Of a stretch of DNA of 64,000 bases, positions 1-8,255 are shown piece after piece. The first letter of the stretch is position 1; each line of letters begins with the position of its first letter. The position numbers and the translations under genes were made by a program. Below the pieces are notes generated by a model. That model was not told the origin of the DNA. It searched no databases and saw nothing but the letters and a program-made list of their open reading frames with translations. Source of the DNA: Chitinophaga pinensis (GTDB lineage: Bacteria; Bacteroidota; Bacteroidia; Chitinophagales; CAMDFR01); assembly GCA_945897725.1 (NCBI GenBank), contig CAMDFR010000011.1:25651-89650 (forward strand). The letters run 5' to 3'.

Positions 1-1794
1 TTGAATAAAATTTTCTTGGGAGGCGCAGGTGGAAGTGGACATCAGGATGACACTCCTCCCATCGGCACTGCGGGTGAAAGTGGTGGTGGCATTATACATC
101 TATTGTGTGGAAATTTAATTCTTGGATCGGGGAAAATTATTTCTAATGGTAATGATGTTATACCGATTGCTGGCTCTGACGGCGCTGGTGGTGGTGGTGC
201 GGGCGGTACTGTATTAATTATCTCTAATTCAATCGCATCAACAATTACAATTAATGCAAAAGGTGGAAGAGGTGGGAATAACAACAACAGATACGCAGGA
301 GGTGGAACTACCTCAGGCTATTGTCATGCTCCAGGAGGTGGAGGTGGTGGCGGATTAATTTGGTTAAATGCTCCTACAACTGCGACTATGAGTGTTATTG
401 CAGGAAATGCTGGACTTGTGTTAAATGTAAGTTCTTCTTGTTATAATACCACTTTTGGTGCTGTAAATGGACAACTTGGTAAAATCAAAACGGATCTAAC
501 AATGGTAGCTTTTCTACCTGCTACTTATGATACATTTAACTACACCAGATGCAATGGCGATTCAATATTGTTTAATGGTATATATAGAAAAACTACTGGA
601 CTGTATGCAGATACCATTGTTCGAGGAGGATACTGTGACTCCATTTTTTTATTCCGGATCACTTTTGTTAATTGTGATACCTTCACCTATACCATTAACA
701 GAAGCCTTGTTAGATGCATAGGAGATTCGGTTTTGCTTGGTCATTTATACAGAAAAACAGCTGGTGTTTATTATGATACGATTAACCCGCGTACCAGTTT
801 TGACACCTTGGTAATTACAAATTTAAGCTTTGTGAATTGCGATACCTTTACCTATTCAAGAAGTAGAAATTTAGTGCTTTGTAATGGTGATTCAGTCCGA
901 TTGCAAGGACTTTTTAGAAAGGTGGCAGGCACCTATTATGATACAATAAATCCACGTACAAATTTTGATACTCTTGTCACCACTCGTCTGAGTTTTATCA
1001 ACTGTGATACCATAAATTATTATAAGACCTTAAACAATAGAATTTGTGTAGGTGATTCTTTTTTTATACATGGTAGTTATGTTAAAGTTTCGAGTGTTTT
1101 TTACGATACGATTCTTCCTCATACTAGCTTTGATACACTTGTAACTACTAATCTAAATTTTATTAGTTGTGACAGTATCAATTTTTTTGATACAAGTCGC
1201 TATGTATTATGTGTGGGAGATTCATTTTTTGTCAATGGAGCTTATCAAAAGTTAAGTGGCATTTATTATGACACTATCAATCCGCACAGCATTACCGATA
1301 CCTTAGTCACGACATTTCTTACCTTCATCCCTTGTGATACCATTCGACATTTTAGAAGTGAGACTGTGAAAATTTGTATTGGTGATTCAATAGAACTTGA
1401 GGGTAATTTTCAAACAACGAGTGGTATTTATTATGATTCCATCAAATCTGGGATTTATATTGATACTTTAATCAATACAACATTGATTGTGATTGACTGT
1501 GATACTATCCCCCCTTGTAAGCTTGGCGTACCAGATGCTTTCACGCCTAATGAGGATGGGAATAATGATCTTTTCAAAATATTCTATACATGTCCAATAG
1601 AAAGTTATAATCTTAAAATTTTTAATCGATGGGGCGAATTGATTTTTGAAACTAATGATATTGACATACTGTGGGACGGTCAATATAAGGATACTGGCTC
1701 TTTATTGGGTGTGTATGATTGGAAGATAGATGTAAAGTTTCGTGATGTGGCTAAGGTTAACCATTTGAAAGGAAATGTAACCGTAATTCGTTAG
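1..1794 (+). CDS. T9SS type B-sorted secreted repeat protein, 5' end missing
   Basis: The open frame runs from the first base of the window, so the protein is almost certainly truncated at its N-terminus; no signal peptide is visible. Residues 1 to about 150 are rich in Gly runs. Residues 184 to about 510 are six tandem modules of 55 residues, each starting C-x-GDS, with a central YYDTI and a closing NCDT or similar. Residues about 514-597 form the gliding-motility-associated (CHU_C) domain, with the typical FTPNEDGNND, FNRWG and LWDGQY motifs; this is the type B signal for export through the type IX secretion system. Inference: an extracellular adhesin-like or structural surface protein. It ends one base from the convergent flippase gene. 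Domain call is firm, function is not. Confidence 0.85.
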   Translation: MNKIFLGGAGGSGHQDDTPPIGTAGESGGGIIHLLCGNLILGSGKIISNGNDVIPIAGSDGAGGGGAGGTVLIISNSIASTITINAKGGRGGNNNNRYAGGGTTSGYCHAPGGGGGGGLIWLNAPTTATMSVIAGNAGLVLNVSSSCYNTTFGAVNGQLGKIKTDLTMVAFLPATYDTFNYTRCNGDSILFNGIYRKTTGLYADTIVRGGYCDSIFLFRITFVNCDTFTYTINRSLVRCIGDSVLLGHLYRKTAGVYYDTINPRTSFDTLVITNLSFVNCDTFTYSRSRNLVLCNGDSVRLQGLFRKVAGTYYDTINPRTNFDTLVTTRLSFINCDTINYYKTLNNRICVGDSFFIHGSYVKVSSVFYDTILPHTSFDTLVTTNLNFISCDSINFFDTSRYVLCVGDSFFVNGAYQKLSGIYYDTINPHSITDTLVTTFLTFIPCDTIRHFRSETVKICIGDSIELEGNFQTTSGIYYDSIKSGIYIDTLINTTLIVIDCDTIPPCKLGVPDAFTPNEDGNNDLFKIFYTCPIESYNLKIFNRWGELIFETNDIDILWDGQYKDTGSLLGVYDWKIDVKFRDVAKVNHLKGNVTVIR

Positions 1795-1795
1795 C

Positions 1796-3289
1796 CTATT
1801 TTAAAAAGGATTTCAATTTATTGAGACCGTTCTCTGCAAGTAAATTCACATCTTCTGATGCTTTAAAGAAGTAAGCAAGTCCGCAAAAAACTATTGTAAT
1901 GAGTACTGAGCGTACTACTAAATCTAAATATGGATTGGCGATTTTTGGTATAAAATAAACGATTCCATAAACAAGTATTGTGATGATAATTACCTTAATG
2001 GTGCCTACACTAAATGGCGAAATATTAAACTTCCAATAGACATAGGAGACACATATAAAATTATAAATGGATAAGGTAATGAATGCACTAAAAGCAGCAC
2101 CGAGAAGTCCGTACATAGGAATGAAAATTATGTTGCAAATAATTGTCATAATTGCTAAAAGGATCAAGAAATAGAAAGTGACTCTGAAATACTTTGAGGT
2201 ATTTAGAATGACCATGTTTATCGAAGTAAGTGCATCAATTAATTTACAAAATGCAACAAACAAGATGACATACTTACCAGCAGCAAATTCTTGACCATTC
2301 GGCATGATTTTAAAAACATTATCGATATTCATCCAAATACCAAGGAAAATAAAGCAACCTGCCATGAATTGCAGAATGGATGTTTTTTTATAGAGTTGAT
2401 TTAATTTTGGAATATCGTTGCTTATTAAAGCTTCTGATACTACAGGTTGAGAAATTTGAACTAAAGAGCGTCCTGGTGCCTCAATGACAGTCGCAATGAA
2501 AAATGCGGTGGTATAAACACCTGCAGCAGCTAATCCTTGATAATGATTGAGCATAATGCTATCAATCTTTGTGACAATCACACCACCAATACCACCAAGA
2601 ATCATATATAGACTATAGGTAATCATTTCTGCTTTTAGGTTTTTGTCAATAAAACTGAAATTTGGTTTTATTTTGAATGGCTCTAACTTTTGGGTATAGA
2701 TAAACTGCAAAAAGAGGATGAGTAAGTATCCTAGAAAGAAAAGAAGTATGAAGATATTGAAGTTGTAATACTTAAAATAAAACAATAGACAAATACAACT
2801 GATAAATATTTTTAGCAGTATTTCTTTTAGAATTTTGGGTACAACAATTCGGTATAAGGCACTGGCGTAGGTATCAAGCAAGCTTATAAATAGAAGTAGA
2901 AATGTAAATGGAATTAATAAATAAGCATAATGATTTAGTAGGGCTGAATTTTCACTGAAATAATCTATGATTGGCTTTTTGAATAGAAAAAAAAAGAAGC
3001 AAAAGATAAGAAAGCCAGCTAATGGAACACCTAACATAAGAAAATGAAAACCATTATGCTTTTTATCTACATCATAGAATTTAGGAAAATACTTTATGAT
3101 GGTACCATTCATGCCAAGCACAGCAAAGTAACTGAATAAGAAGCCAGCATCAACTAGTACTCTAGTGAGTCCAATTTGTTCAGTGGTCAGGCATAAAGGT
3201 AAAATCCATAGAAGATTTACATAGCCAATTACCATACCTATGTACGTGACTACTGTGCTTTTTAGACCTTGTCGCTTGATAATTCCCAT
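1796..3289 (-). CDS. Polysaccharide flippase / oligosaccharide transporter (Wzx/MATE-like)
   Basis: A 497-residue integral membrane protein with about 12-14 hydrophobic segments, a basic N-terminus (MGIIKRQGLKS) and the profile of the polysaccharide biosynthesis (RfbX/Wzx-like, MVF superfamily) flippases that move lipid-linked glycans across the inner membrane. The frame is open for 65 further codons upstream, but I place the start at 3289. The upstream part is not membrane-like, and a perfect -7 element (TACCTTTG, minus strand, 3298-3305) sits 8 bases before this ATG, so a longer protein would begin upstream of its own promoter. It is divergent from a TylF-type methyltransferase and probably belongs with the two methyltransferases to a surface-glycan locus. 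The substrate cannot be told from sequence. Confidence 0.88.
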   Translation of the reverse strand: MGIIKRQGLKSTVVTYIGMVIGYVNLLWILPLCLTTEQIGLTRVLVDAGFLFSYFAVLGMNGTIIKYFPKFYDVDKKHNGFHFLMLGVPLAGFLIFCFFFFLFKKPIIDYFSENSALLNHYAYLLIPFTFLLLFISLLDTYASALYRIVVPKILKEILLKIFISCICLLFYFKYYNFNIFILLFFLGYLLILFLQFIYTQKLEPFKIKPNFSFIDKNLKAEMITYSLYMILGGIGGVIVTKIDSIMLNHYQGLAAAGVYTTAFFIATVIEAPGRSLVQISQPVVSEALISNDIPKLNQLYKKTSILQFMAGCFIFLGIWMNIDNVFKIMPNGQEFAAGKYVILFVAFCKLIDALTSINMVILNTSKYFRVTFYFLILLAIMTIICNIIFIPMYGLLGAAFSAFITLSIYNFICVSYVYWKFNISPFSVGTIKVIIITILVYGIVYFIPKIANPYLDLVVRSVLITIVFCGLAYFFKASEDVNLLAENGLNKLKSFLK

Positions 3290-3297
3290 CTTGAGCA

Positions 3298-3305
3298 CAA
3301 AGGTA
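3298..3305 (-). promoter_or_regulatory. Bacteroidota -7 promoter element for the flippase gene
   Basis: On the minus strand this reads TACCTTTG, a full match to the Bacteroidota -7 consensus TAnnTTTG. It ends 8 bases before the chosen ATG at 3289, implying a leader of only a few bases. No clear -33 TTTG is seen at the expected distance. Confidence 0.6.
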
Positions 3306-3341
3306 GTCTTTATATGTTTTTTTAATAATCTTGAATTTGTC

Positions 3342-3349
3342 CTATTTTT
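3342..3349 (+). promoter_or_regulatory. Probable -7 element for the TylF-type methyltransferase
   Basis: TATTTTTA is seven of eight matches to TAnnTTTG, 19 bases before the ATG at 3369. It lies in the 79-bp divergent spacer shared with the flippase. Confidence 0.4.
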
Positions 3350-3368
3350 ACAATTACAAATTATTATT

Positions 3369-4169
3369 ATGACAGAAATAGAAAGATTGTATTTAGATTT
3401 ATTGAAAAAGTCCCTCTCAGATTCACTCAGATTGGATAAGCCAATGTTTAGAATCAAGGACAATGTTGTTTTAAATGTGGTCAATAAAATTTTAATGACA
3501 GTTAACTATTCAGTGATAAAAGTGCTTTTTCCTAAACGAGAAGATTTGATAGAAGGTAAAATGCTCCCTCCAACTGCGGAAAGTATGATTGGTTTTAAAA
3601 GACTTGATAATATTCAATATTGTATTGAAGAGGTGGTTAAAAATAAGATTGAAGGCGATATACTTGAAACTGGTGCATGGAGAGGCGGCGCAACTATATT
3701 GATGAGAGCAGTACTTAAAGTATTGAATGTAACGGATAAAAAAGTTTGGGTGGCAGATTCATTCGAAGGATTACCAAAACCTAGCTTTGAAGCTGATATG
3801 GGTGATAAGTATTATTTATTTAAAGGGCTTAATGTTGGATTGGAAGAGGTGAAAGAAAATTTTGAAAGATATTCCATGCTTGATGATCAGGTTGTTTTTT
3901 TAAAGGGTTGGTTTAAAGATACTTTACCTGTTGCACCAATTGATAAATTGTCAATTCTTAGATTGGACGGAGACATGTATGAGTCTACTATGGATGGACT
4001 AAATAATATGTATCATAAACTTTCGATTGGTGGATACTGCATTGTAGATGATTATGGATGTGTCCCTGCCTGTAAAACAGCAATTGAAGAATTTCGTGCC
4101 AAACATGAAATTACAGATGAAATACACAAAGTTGATTGGACTGGGGTTTATTGGAAAAAAACAAAGTAA
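3369..4169 (+). CDS. TylF/MycF-family O-methyltransferase
   Basis: A 266-residue class I SAM-dependent methyltransferase of the macrocin-O-methyltransferase (TylF) family. Visible motifs are the SAM-binding loop LETGAWRGGA (about 99-108), the acidic VADSFEGLP segment (about 128-136), LDGDMYEST (about 199-207, metal/substrate aspartates) and IVDDYG (about 225-230). Family members O-methylate sugars on natural products or surface glycans. The frame is open 43 codons upstream, but that stretch overlaps the flippase start and its promoter; the ATG at 3369 (MTEIERLYL) fits the family N-terminus. Inference from neighbours: sugar methylation of a cell-surface polysaccharide. Confidence 0.88.
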   Translation: MTEIERLYLDLLKKSLSDSLRLDKPMFRIKDNVVLNVVNKILMTVNYSVIKVLFPKREDLIEGKMLPPTAESMIGFKRLDNIQYCIEEVVKNKIEGDILETGAWRGGATILMRAVLKVLNVTDKKVWVADSFEGLPKPSFEADMGDKYYLFKGLNVGLEEVKENFERYSMLDDQVVFLKGWFKDTLPVAPIDKLSILRLDGDMYESTMDGLNNMYHKLSIGGYCIVDDYGCVPACKTAIEEFRAKHEITDEIHKVDWTGVYWKKTK

Positions 4170-4271
4170 AAATTAGTTGTGTTTCAAACTGCCATCCAAT
4201 TATATTTTTAAATAACATCTGTCATTCTATTTGCTACCTAGGCCCTAAGGTCCTAAAACCTGAATTCTTAC

Positions 4272-4279
4272 TATCTTTG
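4272..4279 (+). promoter_or_regulatory. -7 promoter element (TATCTTTG)
   Basis: A perfect TAnnTTTG match 32 bases before the ATG of the next methyltransferase gene. It suggests that gene has its own promoter although it lies downstream of the TylF-type gene. Confidence 0.55.
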
Positions 4280-4311
4280 CTTAACTAAATAAATATCCTA
4301 AATTCATTTTG

Positions 4312-5016
4312 ATGAGAAAAATTGTCTTGGCTTTCCTATCCTTTATGCCAAAATCCTTACGCAGTCATATTATTTTTGAAATGCAATCTTCTATTGGTCG
4401 CATGATTACAGGTCGATTGAAACTTGATACTACAAAGAAAAATTATATCAATCTAGGTTGTGGTGATACCTATATTCCTTCACAAATCAATATCGATTTT
4501 TTCTTTCCAAAATTTAAAATTGATTATGGATCCGATTTAAGGTATCCTTTAAAGATAGACAGTAATAGCATTGACGGTATTTTTACAGAACATACATTGG
4601 AACATTTGACCTATGATCAAAATGATCGTTTGATGGCTGAATGTTTTAGAATCATGAAGCCAGGAGCGGTTTTCAGAATATTGGTTCCGGATGTTTCATT
4701 ATTTGCCAATAATTATGCTGCTAACAATAAGGCTTGGTTTGATGAATGGGAGCGATTGATGTTTATCAATAGTGAAAGTAAAGAAAGAGCTGCTCGGAAA
4801 TTATCTACACCAATGGAAGCCATTAGTTTTGTAACCCAAGAGTATTATCATATGGCTTGTTGGGATTTTCAAACCATGAAATATTATTTGGAAAAAAATG
4901 GCTTTAAGAATGTGACTAATCCAACATGGAGACAAGGCAAAGACCCTGAATTGTTAAAGGATTTAGATAGTACCGATAGAAAATATGTTACCTTGTATGT
5001 TGAAGCAGAAAGATAA
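4312..5016 (+). CDS. SAM-dependent methyltransferase (type 11-like)
   Basis: A 234-residue class I methyltransferase. The SAM loop is INLGCGDTY (about 46-54), followed by IDFFF, the acidic YGSDLRYPL, and the HTLEHL...LMAECFRIMKPGAVFRI core typical of Methyltransf_11 proteins. These often sit in polysaccharide loci, and the flippase and TylF-type gene upstream support a glycan substrate, but the acceptor is unknown. A TTG lies directly in front, but the ATG at 4312 is preferred. A strong 13-bp hairpin follows the stop codon. Confidence 0.85.
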   Translation: MRKIVLAFLSFMPKSLRSHIIFEMQSSIGRMITGRLKLDTTKKNYINLGCGDTYIPSQINIDFFFPKFKIDYGSDLRYPLKIDSNSIDGIFTEHTLEHLTYDQNDRLMAECFRIMKPGAVFRILVPDVSLFANNYAANNKAWFDEWERLMFINSESKERAARKLSTPMEAISFVTQEYYHMACWDFQTMKYYLEKNGFKNVTNPTWRQGKDPELLKDLDSTDRKYVTLYVEAER

Positions 5017-5053
5017 TTTCTAATCTCTTTTGAATGTTTTAATGTCTATAAAT

Positions 5054-5083
5054 AAGCAAAGCCGACGAATGTCGGCTTTGCTT
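5054..5083 (+). terminator. Perfect 13-bp hairpin terminator
   Basis: AAGCAAAGCCGAC pairs without mismatch with GTCGGCTTTGCTT around a GAAT loop, 37 bases after the methyltransferase stop codon. There is no long T-run after it on the plus strand, so it may act as an mRNA-end stabiliser as much as an intrinsic terminator. Confidence 0.75.
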
Positions 5084-5214
5084 GTTGTGTAAGGGTAAGG
5101 TCTATATTATGTTTGGCAACACTTTATGAGACGAATATATAGAGCATGATGCGTATGCCATATAAATCTTGTATAAGTGGTCTGATTGACTTGATAAGTG
5201 GCTCGAATTTGTGT

Positions 5215-5340
5215 AAGGGATTGGCAGCAGTACCGCCTCTGTATTTGGCGTACTGCAGAAAGCCTGGTGCTGGCTTGTATGTTGACATCCAGGATAGATT
5301 TCTTTGTTGCAAAAAGGATGCTCTGTGGCAGGAGCCAGCA
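5215..5340 (+). ncRNA. Structured intergenic element, copy 1 (unidentified)
   Basis: Starts AAGGGATTGGCAGCAGTACC. GCAGTAC(C)GCC at 5227-5237 pairs with GGCGTACTGC at 5247-5256, a 10-bp stem with one bulged C. TGCTGGCT (5268-5275) pairs with AGCCAGCA (5333-5340). The head of the first hairpin is shared with an element at 15400-15476. I do not recognise an RNA family. It could be a regulatory RNA leader or a dispersed repeat; orientation is given as that of the downstream secreted-protein gene. Confidence 0.35.
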
Positions 5341-5437
5341 TACACCCAAAGCACAAACATTTTTTTATAATTCATGAATCACGCTTCTAAGTGCAATTAA
5401 AAATTGGATTCGAGGTCAGAATGAGCCAAAAAAATTG

Positions 5438-5445
5438 TACTTTTA
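5438..5445 (+). promoter_or_regulatory. Probable -7 element (TACTTTTA)
   Basis: Seven of eight matches to TAnnTTTG, 17 bases before the ATG of the beta-propeller protein gene. Confidence 0.4.
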
Positions 5446-5462
5446 TTTATTAATTTAAGCGT

Positions 5463-8255
5463 ATGAAATATTTTATCGGACTTAGTTCTGTATCCTTGGC
5501 GGCCATTTTAGGCTTCTTTTTTTTGAGACCTCAAAGCCCTTCGAAAGTGGCGATGCCAATACCTGCTGTTGAAGAATCCTTCTCGCCAGATGGGGAAGGG
5601 GAGCATGGCGAAAAAGTGTTGTATGAATTTAATAGAATCAAAAACCCTATGACGGGTGAGGTGCCAAAACATATACAAGAAAGGGCTTTGCTGTTTTCTT
5701 CAAGGCTTCCCAAAAAAGACGAATCGAGTAGAAGTCTTTCTTGGCTAGGTAGAGGGCCCATCAATTTTGGTGGTCGTACCCGTGCTTTTGCTACAGATGT
5801 TTTGAATGAAAATATTGTGATTGCAGGTAGTGTAACAGGCGGAATTCATAGAAGCACCGATGGAGGACTTACTTTTTCTCCTATGTTGACGCCACTACAA
5901 CTGCATTCTACCACTTGTGTAGCGCAGGATACAAGAACTGGAAAGAGCAATACTTGGTATTGTGGTACTGGTGAGTTTTATGGAGTGGTGAGTGCAGCGA
6001 GCTTCTCCAACTTATTTAGTGGTAATGGTATTTATAAATCGACAGACAATGGCCTTCATTGGAACTTGCTTCCCTCTACGGTTTCGAATACGCCGAGCAC
6101 TCATTTAACTTATGGAGATTTTGATGCTGTATGGGATATTGTTTGCGATAATCATGATGCAACAAATGATGTGGTGTTAGCAGCAGTGTATGGTGGAGTT
6201 TTTAGAAGTGCTGATGGTGGTGCTTCATGGACTGCTGTCCTAGGTCTCGATACCACGGGTGGTGCTTCTGAATATGTAGATTTGATGCAGACACCTAGTG
6301 GTGTTTTTTATGCTGCTTTGAGCAGTGGTGGTTTAGATAAAGGTATTTGGAGAAGTACGGATGGTATCAATTGGACGAATATCATGCCTTCTTCTTTCGC
6401 TGGAACTTATGATGGTATTCAAATGGCCTATGCGCCAAGCGATGAGACCAAAATATATGTGATAGCCAATACGCCTGGTTCAGGTACCAATAATCATCAG
6501 CTTTGGTATTATCATTATGTAAGTGGTAGTGGTGCGGGTGCTGGTGGTACTTGGCAAAACCGCTCAGCGAATATTCCGATGGAACATTGCTTAGGATATT
6601 TTTCTTTTGATTTTGGAATATTCAATTCGCAGAGCAGTTATAATATGTGCATTGCTGTAAAGCCCGACAATCCTGACTTTGTATTGTTATGTGGTACCAA
6701 TATTTATCGTTCTACTGATGGATTTACTAGTTTAAATCACGATTGGATTGGTGGCTATCAATGCGACACGATGGATCCTTCTAATTATACCTATCCAAAT
6801 CATCATTCAGATCAACATGTTATTTTCTTCTCAGCTTCGAATCCTAATAAGGTTTATTCAGCAAATGATGGAGGTATTTATTATACCAATGATATCAATG
6901 CTATGCCAATGACTTGGGTGAGTATGAATCATAATTATTTGAGTACTCAATTCTATACGATTGCTGTACAGCCAGGCAATACGAGCAGCGATGTAGTGAT
7001 TGGTGGGCTTCAAGATAATGGTACTTTTTATACGAATTCTATTGATCCATTTAGCATTTGGAAACATATTTTTAATGGTGATGGGGCTTATTGTTCGATT
7101 ACGCATGTAGGAGATATATATTACCTTTCGATACAACAAGGGAAGGTCTACAAATGTGCGGTGAGTAGTGATGGTACCGTGACCAGTTTTACAAGAATAG
7201 ATCCGCGAACTGGTTCGGATTATCAATTTATCAATCCATTTATTTTGGATCCAACCAATGATGAGATCATGTATGTGGCTGGTGGAAAATATATTTGGAG
7301 AAATGATAGTTTGTCTTCGATTCCACTCCTAAATGATATTTACAATAGCATTACAAAGGGTTGGAAAAAATTAATAGGAACAGGCACTGGACTTGGTTTT
7401 GGCTCACCTCAATATACAGCGCTTGCCATGAGTGAGTCGAACAATAACAAATTGTACATAGGGACAGATGCGGGTCAAGTTTGTGTGATTGATTCCGCAA
7501 AAAGCAGCAGTGGCACGCGAAGAATTATCTCTGACGCCACCATGCCAATAGGCTATGTAAGCTCTATTGCCGTTGATAAATACGATGCCAATGCATTGCT
7601 TGTGTCATATTCGAATTATGGTATCAAAAGTATTTTTTCTTCACAGGACGGGGGAGGTTCATGGTCAGACGTGAGTGGTAATCTAGAGCAAAATCCTGAT
7701 GGCACAGGCGATGGACCTTCTGTGATGTGGGTACATTGCTATCATGATGAAGATACTACCATTTATTTTGCGGGCACTAGTACTGGATTGTATGCCACTT
7801 CACAATTGAATGGCTTGTCGACTGTGTGGACCCAAGAAGGGAGCAGTACCATTGGTAATGTGCCAGTCAATATGATCACTTCTAGAACGCATGATGGGAT
7901 GATTGCTGTTGGCACTCATGGAAAAGGTGTGTTTACCACCAGATTGAAATCAACCTTATCTATAGATGAAGCTATCAATACACAAAATGTCTTTTTGAAA
8001 GCTTATCCAAATCCATTGATTGATTATGCTGTCATCAATTTTGCGGTACCAACTGAAGTACATGCCACTATTACCATCTACAATATGGGTGGACAGGTGA
8101 TTCGACAATTGTATGATAAGACGGCGTCACAAGGAACCAATAGCATTGTATGGGATGCTAAGAATGATCGTGGTGTGAGCGTAGGTACTGGACATTATCT
8201 AGCGGTCATCAAAATTGGTACGATGACGAAGTCGGTTTTATTGGTGAAGCACTAA
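5463..8255 (+). CDS. Secreted sortilin-like beta-propeller protein with T9SS type A sorting domain
   Basis: A 930-residue protein. The N-terminus (MKYFIGLSSVSLAAILGFFFL) is a signal peptide. The body repeats the Asp-box/BNR-type blade motif (RSTDGG, KSTDNGLHW, RSADGGASW, SSQDGGGSW) as in VPS10/sortilin-like and glycosyl-hydrolase-type propellers. The last ~85 residues carry KAYPNP, IYNMGGQVI and a GTGHYLAVIK-like strand, the T9SS type A (Por secretion) sorting domain. No catalytic site can be assigned, so it is best called a secreted propeller protein of unknown target. It is preceded by a structured element and a -7 match, and meets the amidohydrolase gene tail to tail with a three-base overlap spanning 8252-8255. 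Confidence 0.88.
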   Translation: MKYFIGLSSVSLAAILGFFFLRPQSPSKVAMPIPAVEESFSPDGEGEHGEKVLYEFNRIKNPMTGEVPKHIQERALLFSSRLPKKDESSRSLSWLGRGPINFGGRTRAFATDVLNENIVIAGSVTGGIHRSTDGGLTFSPMLTPLQLHSTTCVAQDTRTGKSNTWYCGTGEFYGVVSAASFSNLFSGNGIYKSTDNGLHWNLLPSTVSNTPSTHLTYGDFDAVWDIVCDNHDATNDVVLAAVYGGVFRSADGGASWTAVLGLDTTGGASEYVDLMQTPSGVFYAALSSGGLDKGIWRSTDGINWTNIMPSSFAGTYDGIQMAYAPSDETKIYVIANTPGSGTNNHQLWYYHYVSGSGAGAGGTWQNRSANIPMEHCLGYFSFDFGIFNSQSSYNMCIAVKPDNPDFVLLCGTNIYRSTDGFTSLNHDWIGGYQCDTMDPSNYTYPNHHSDQHVIFFSASNPNKVYSANDGGIYYTNDINAMPMTWVSMNHNYLSTQFYTIAVQPGNTSSDVVIGGLQDNGTFYTNSIDPFSIWKHIFNGDGAYCSITHVGDIYYLSIQQGKVYKCAVSSDGTVTSFTRIDPRTGSDYQFINPFILDPTNDEIMYVAGGKYIWRNDSLSSIPLLNDIYNSITKGWKKLIGTGTGLGFGSPQYTALAMSESNNNKLYIGTDAGQVCVIDSAKSSSGTRRIISDATMPIGYVSSIAVDKYDANALLVSYSNYGIKSIFSSQDGGGSWSDVSGNLEQNPDGTGDGPSVMWVHCYHDEDTTIYFAGTSTGLYATSQLNGLSTVWTQEGSSTIGNVPVNMITSRTHDGMIAVGTHGKGVFTTRLKSTLSIDEAINTQNVFLKAYPNPLIDYAVINFAVPTEVHATITIYNMGGQVIRQLYDKTASQGTNSIVWDAKNDRGVSVGTGHYLAVIKIGTMTKSVLLVKH

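Larger units (their letters stand above)
5017..5462. other. 446-bp intergenic spacer without a convincing gene
   Basis: It holds a perfect terminator hairpin (5054-5083), then a stretch from about 5100 to 5375 that is richer in G+C than the flanks and rich in inverted repeats (see the structured element at 5215-5340), then a -7 promoter match (5438-5445). Short open frames of 74-84 codons occur on both strands here, but none has a start signal or recognisable protein features. Confidence 0.7.

Noticed and set aside
42..287. Antisense frame in the Gly-rich start of the first gene
   Set aside because: Pro-rich shadow of the Gly-rich coding sequence.
5102..5375. Overlapping open frames of 74-84 codons on both strands
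   Set aside because: They overlap each other in several frames, have unusual Cys/Trp-rich composition and no start signal; the region reads better as a structured element.
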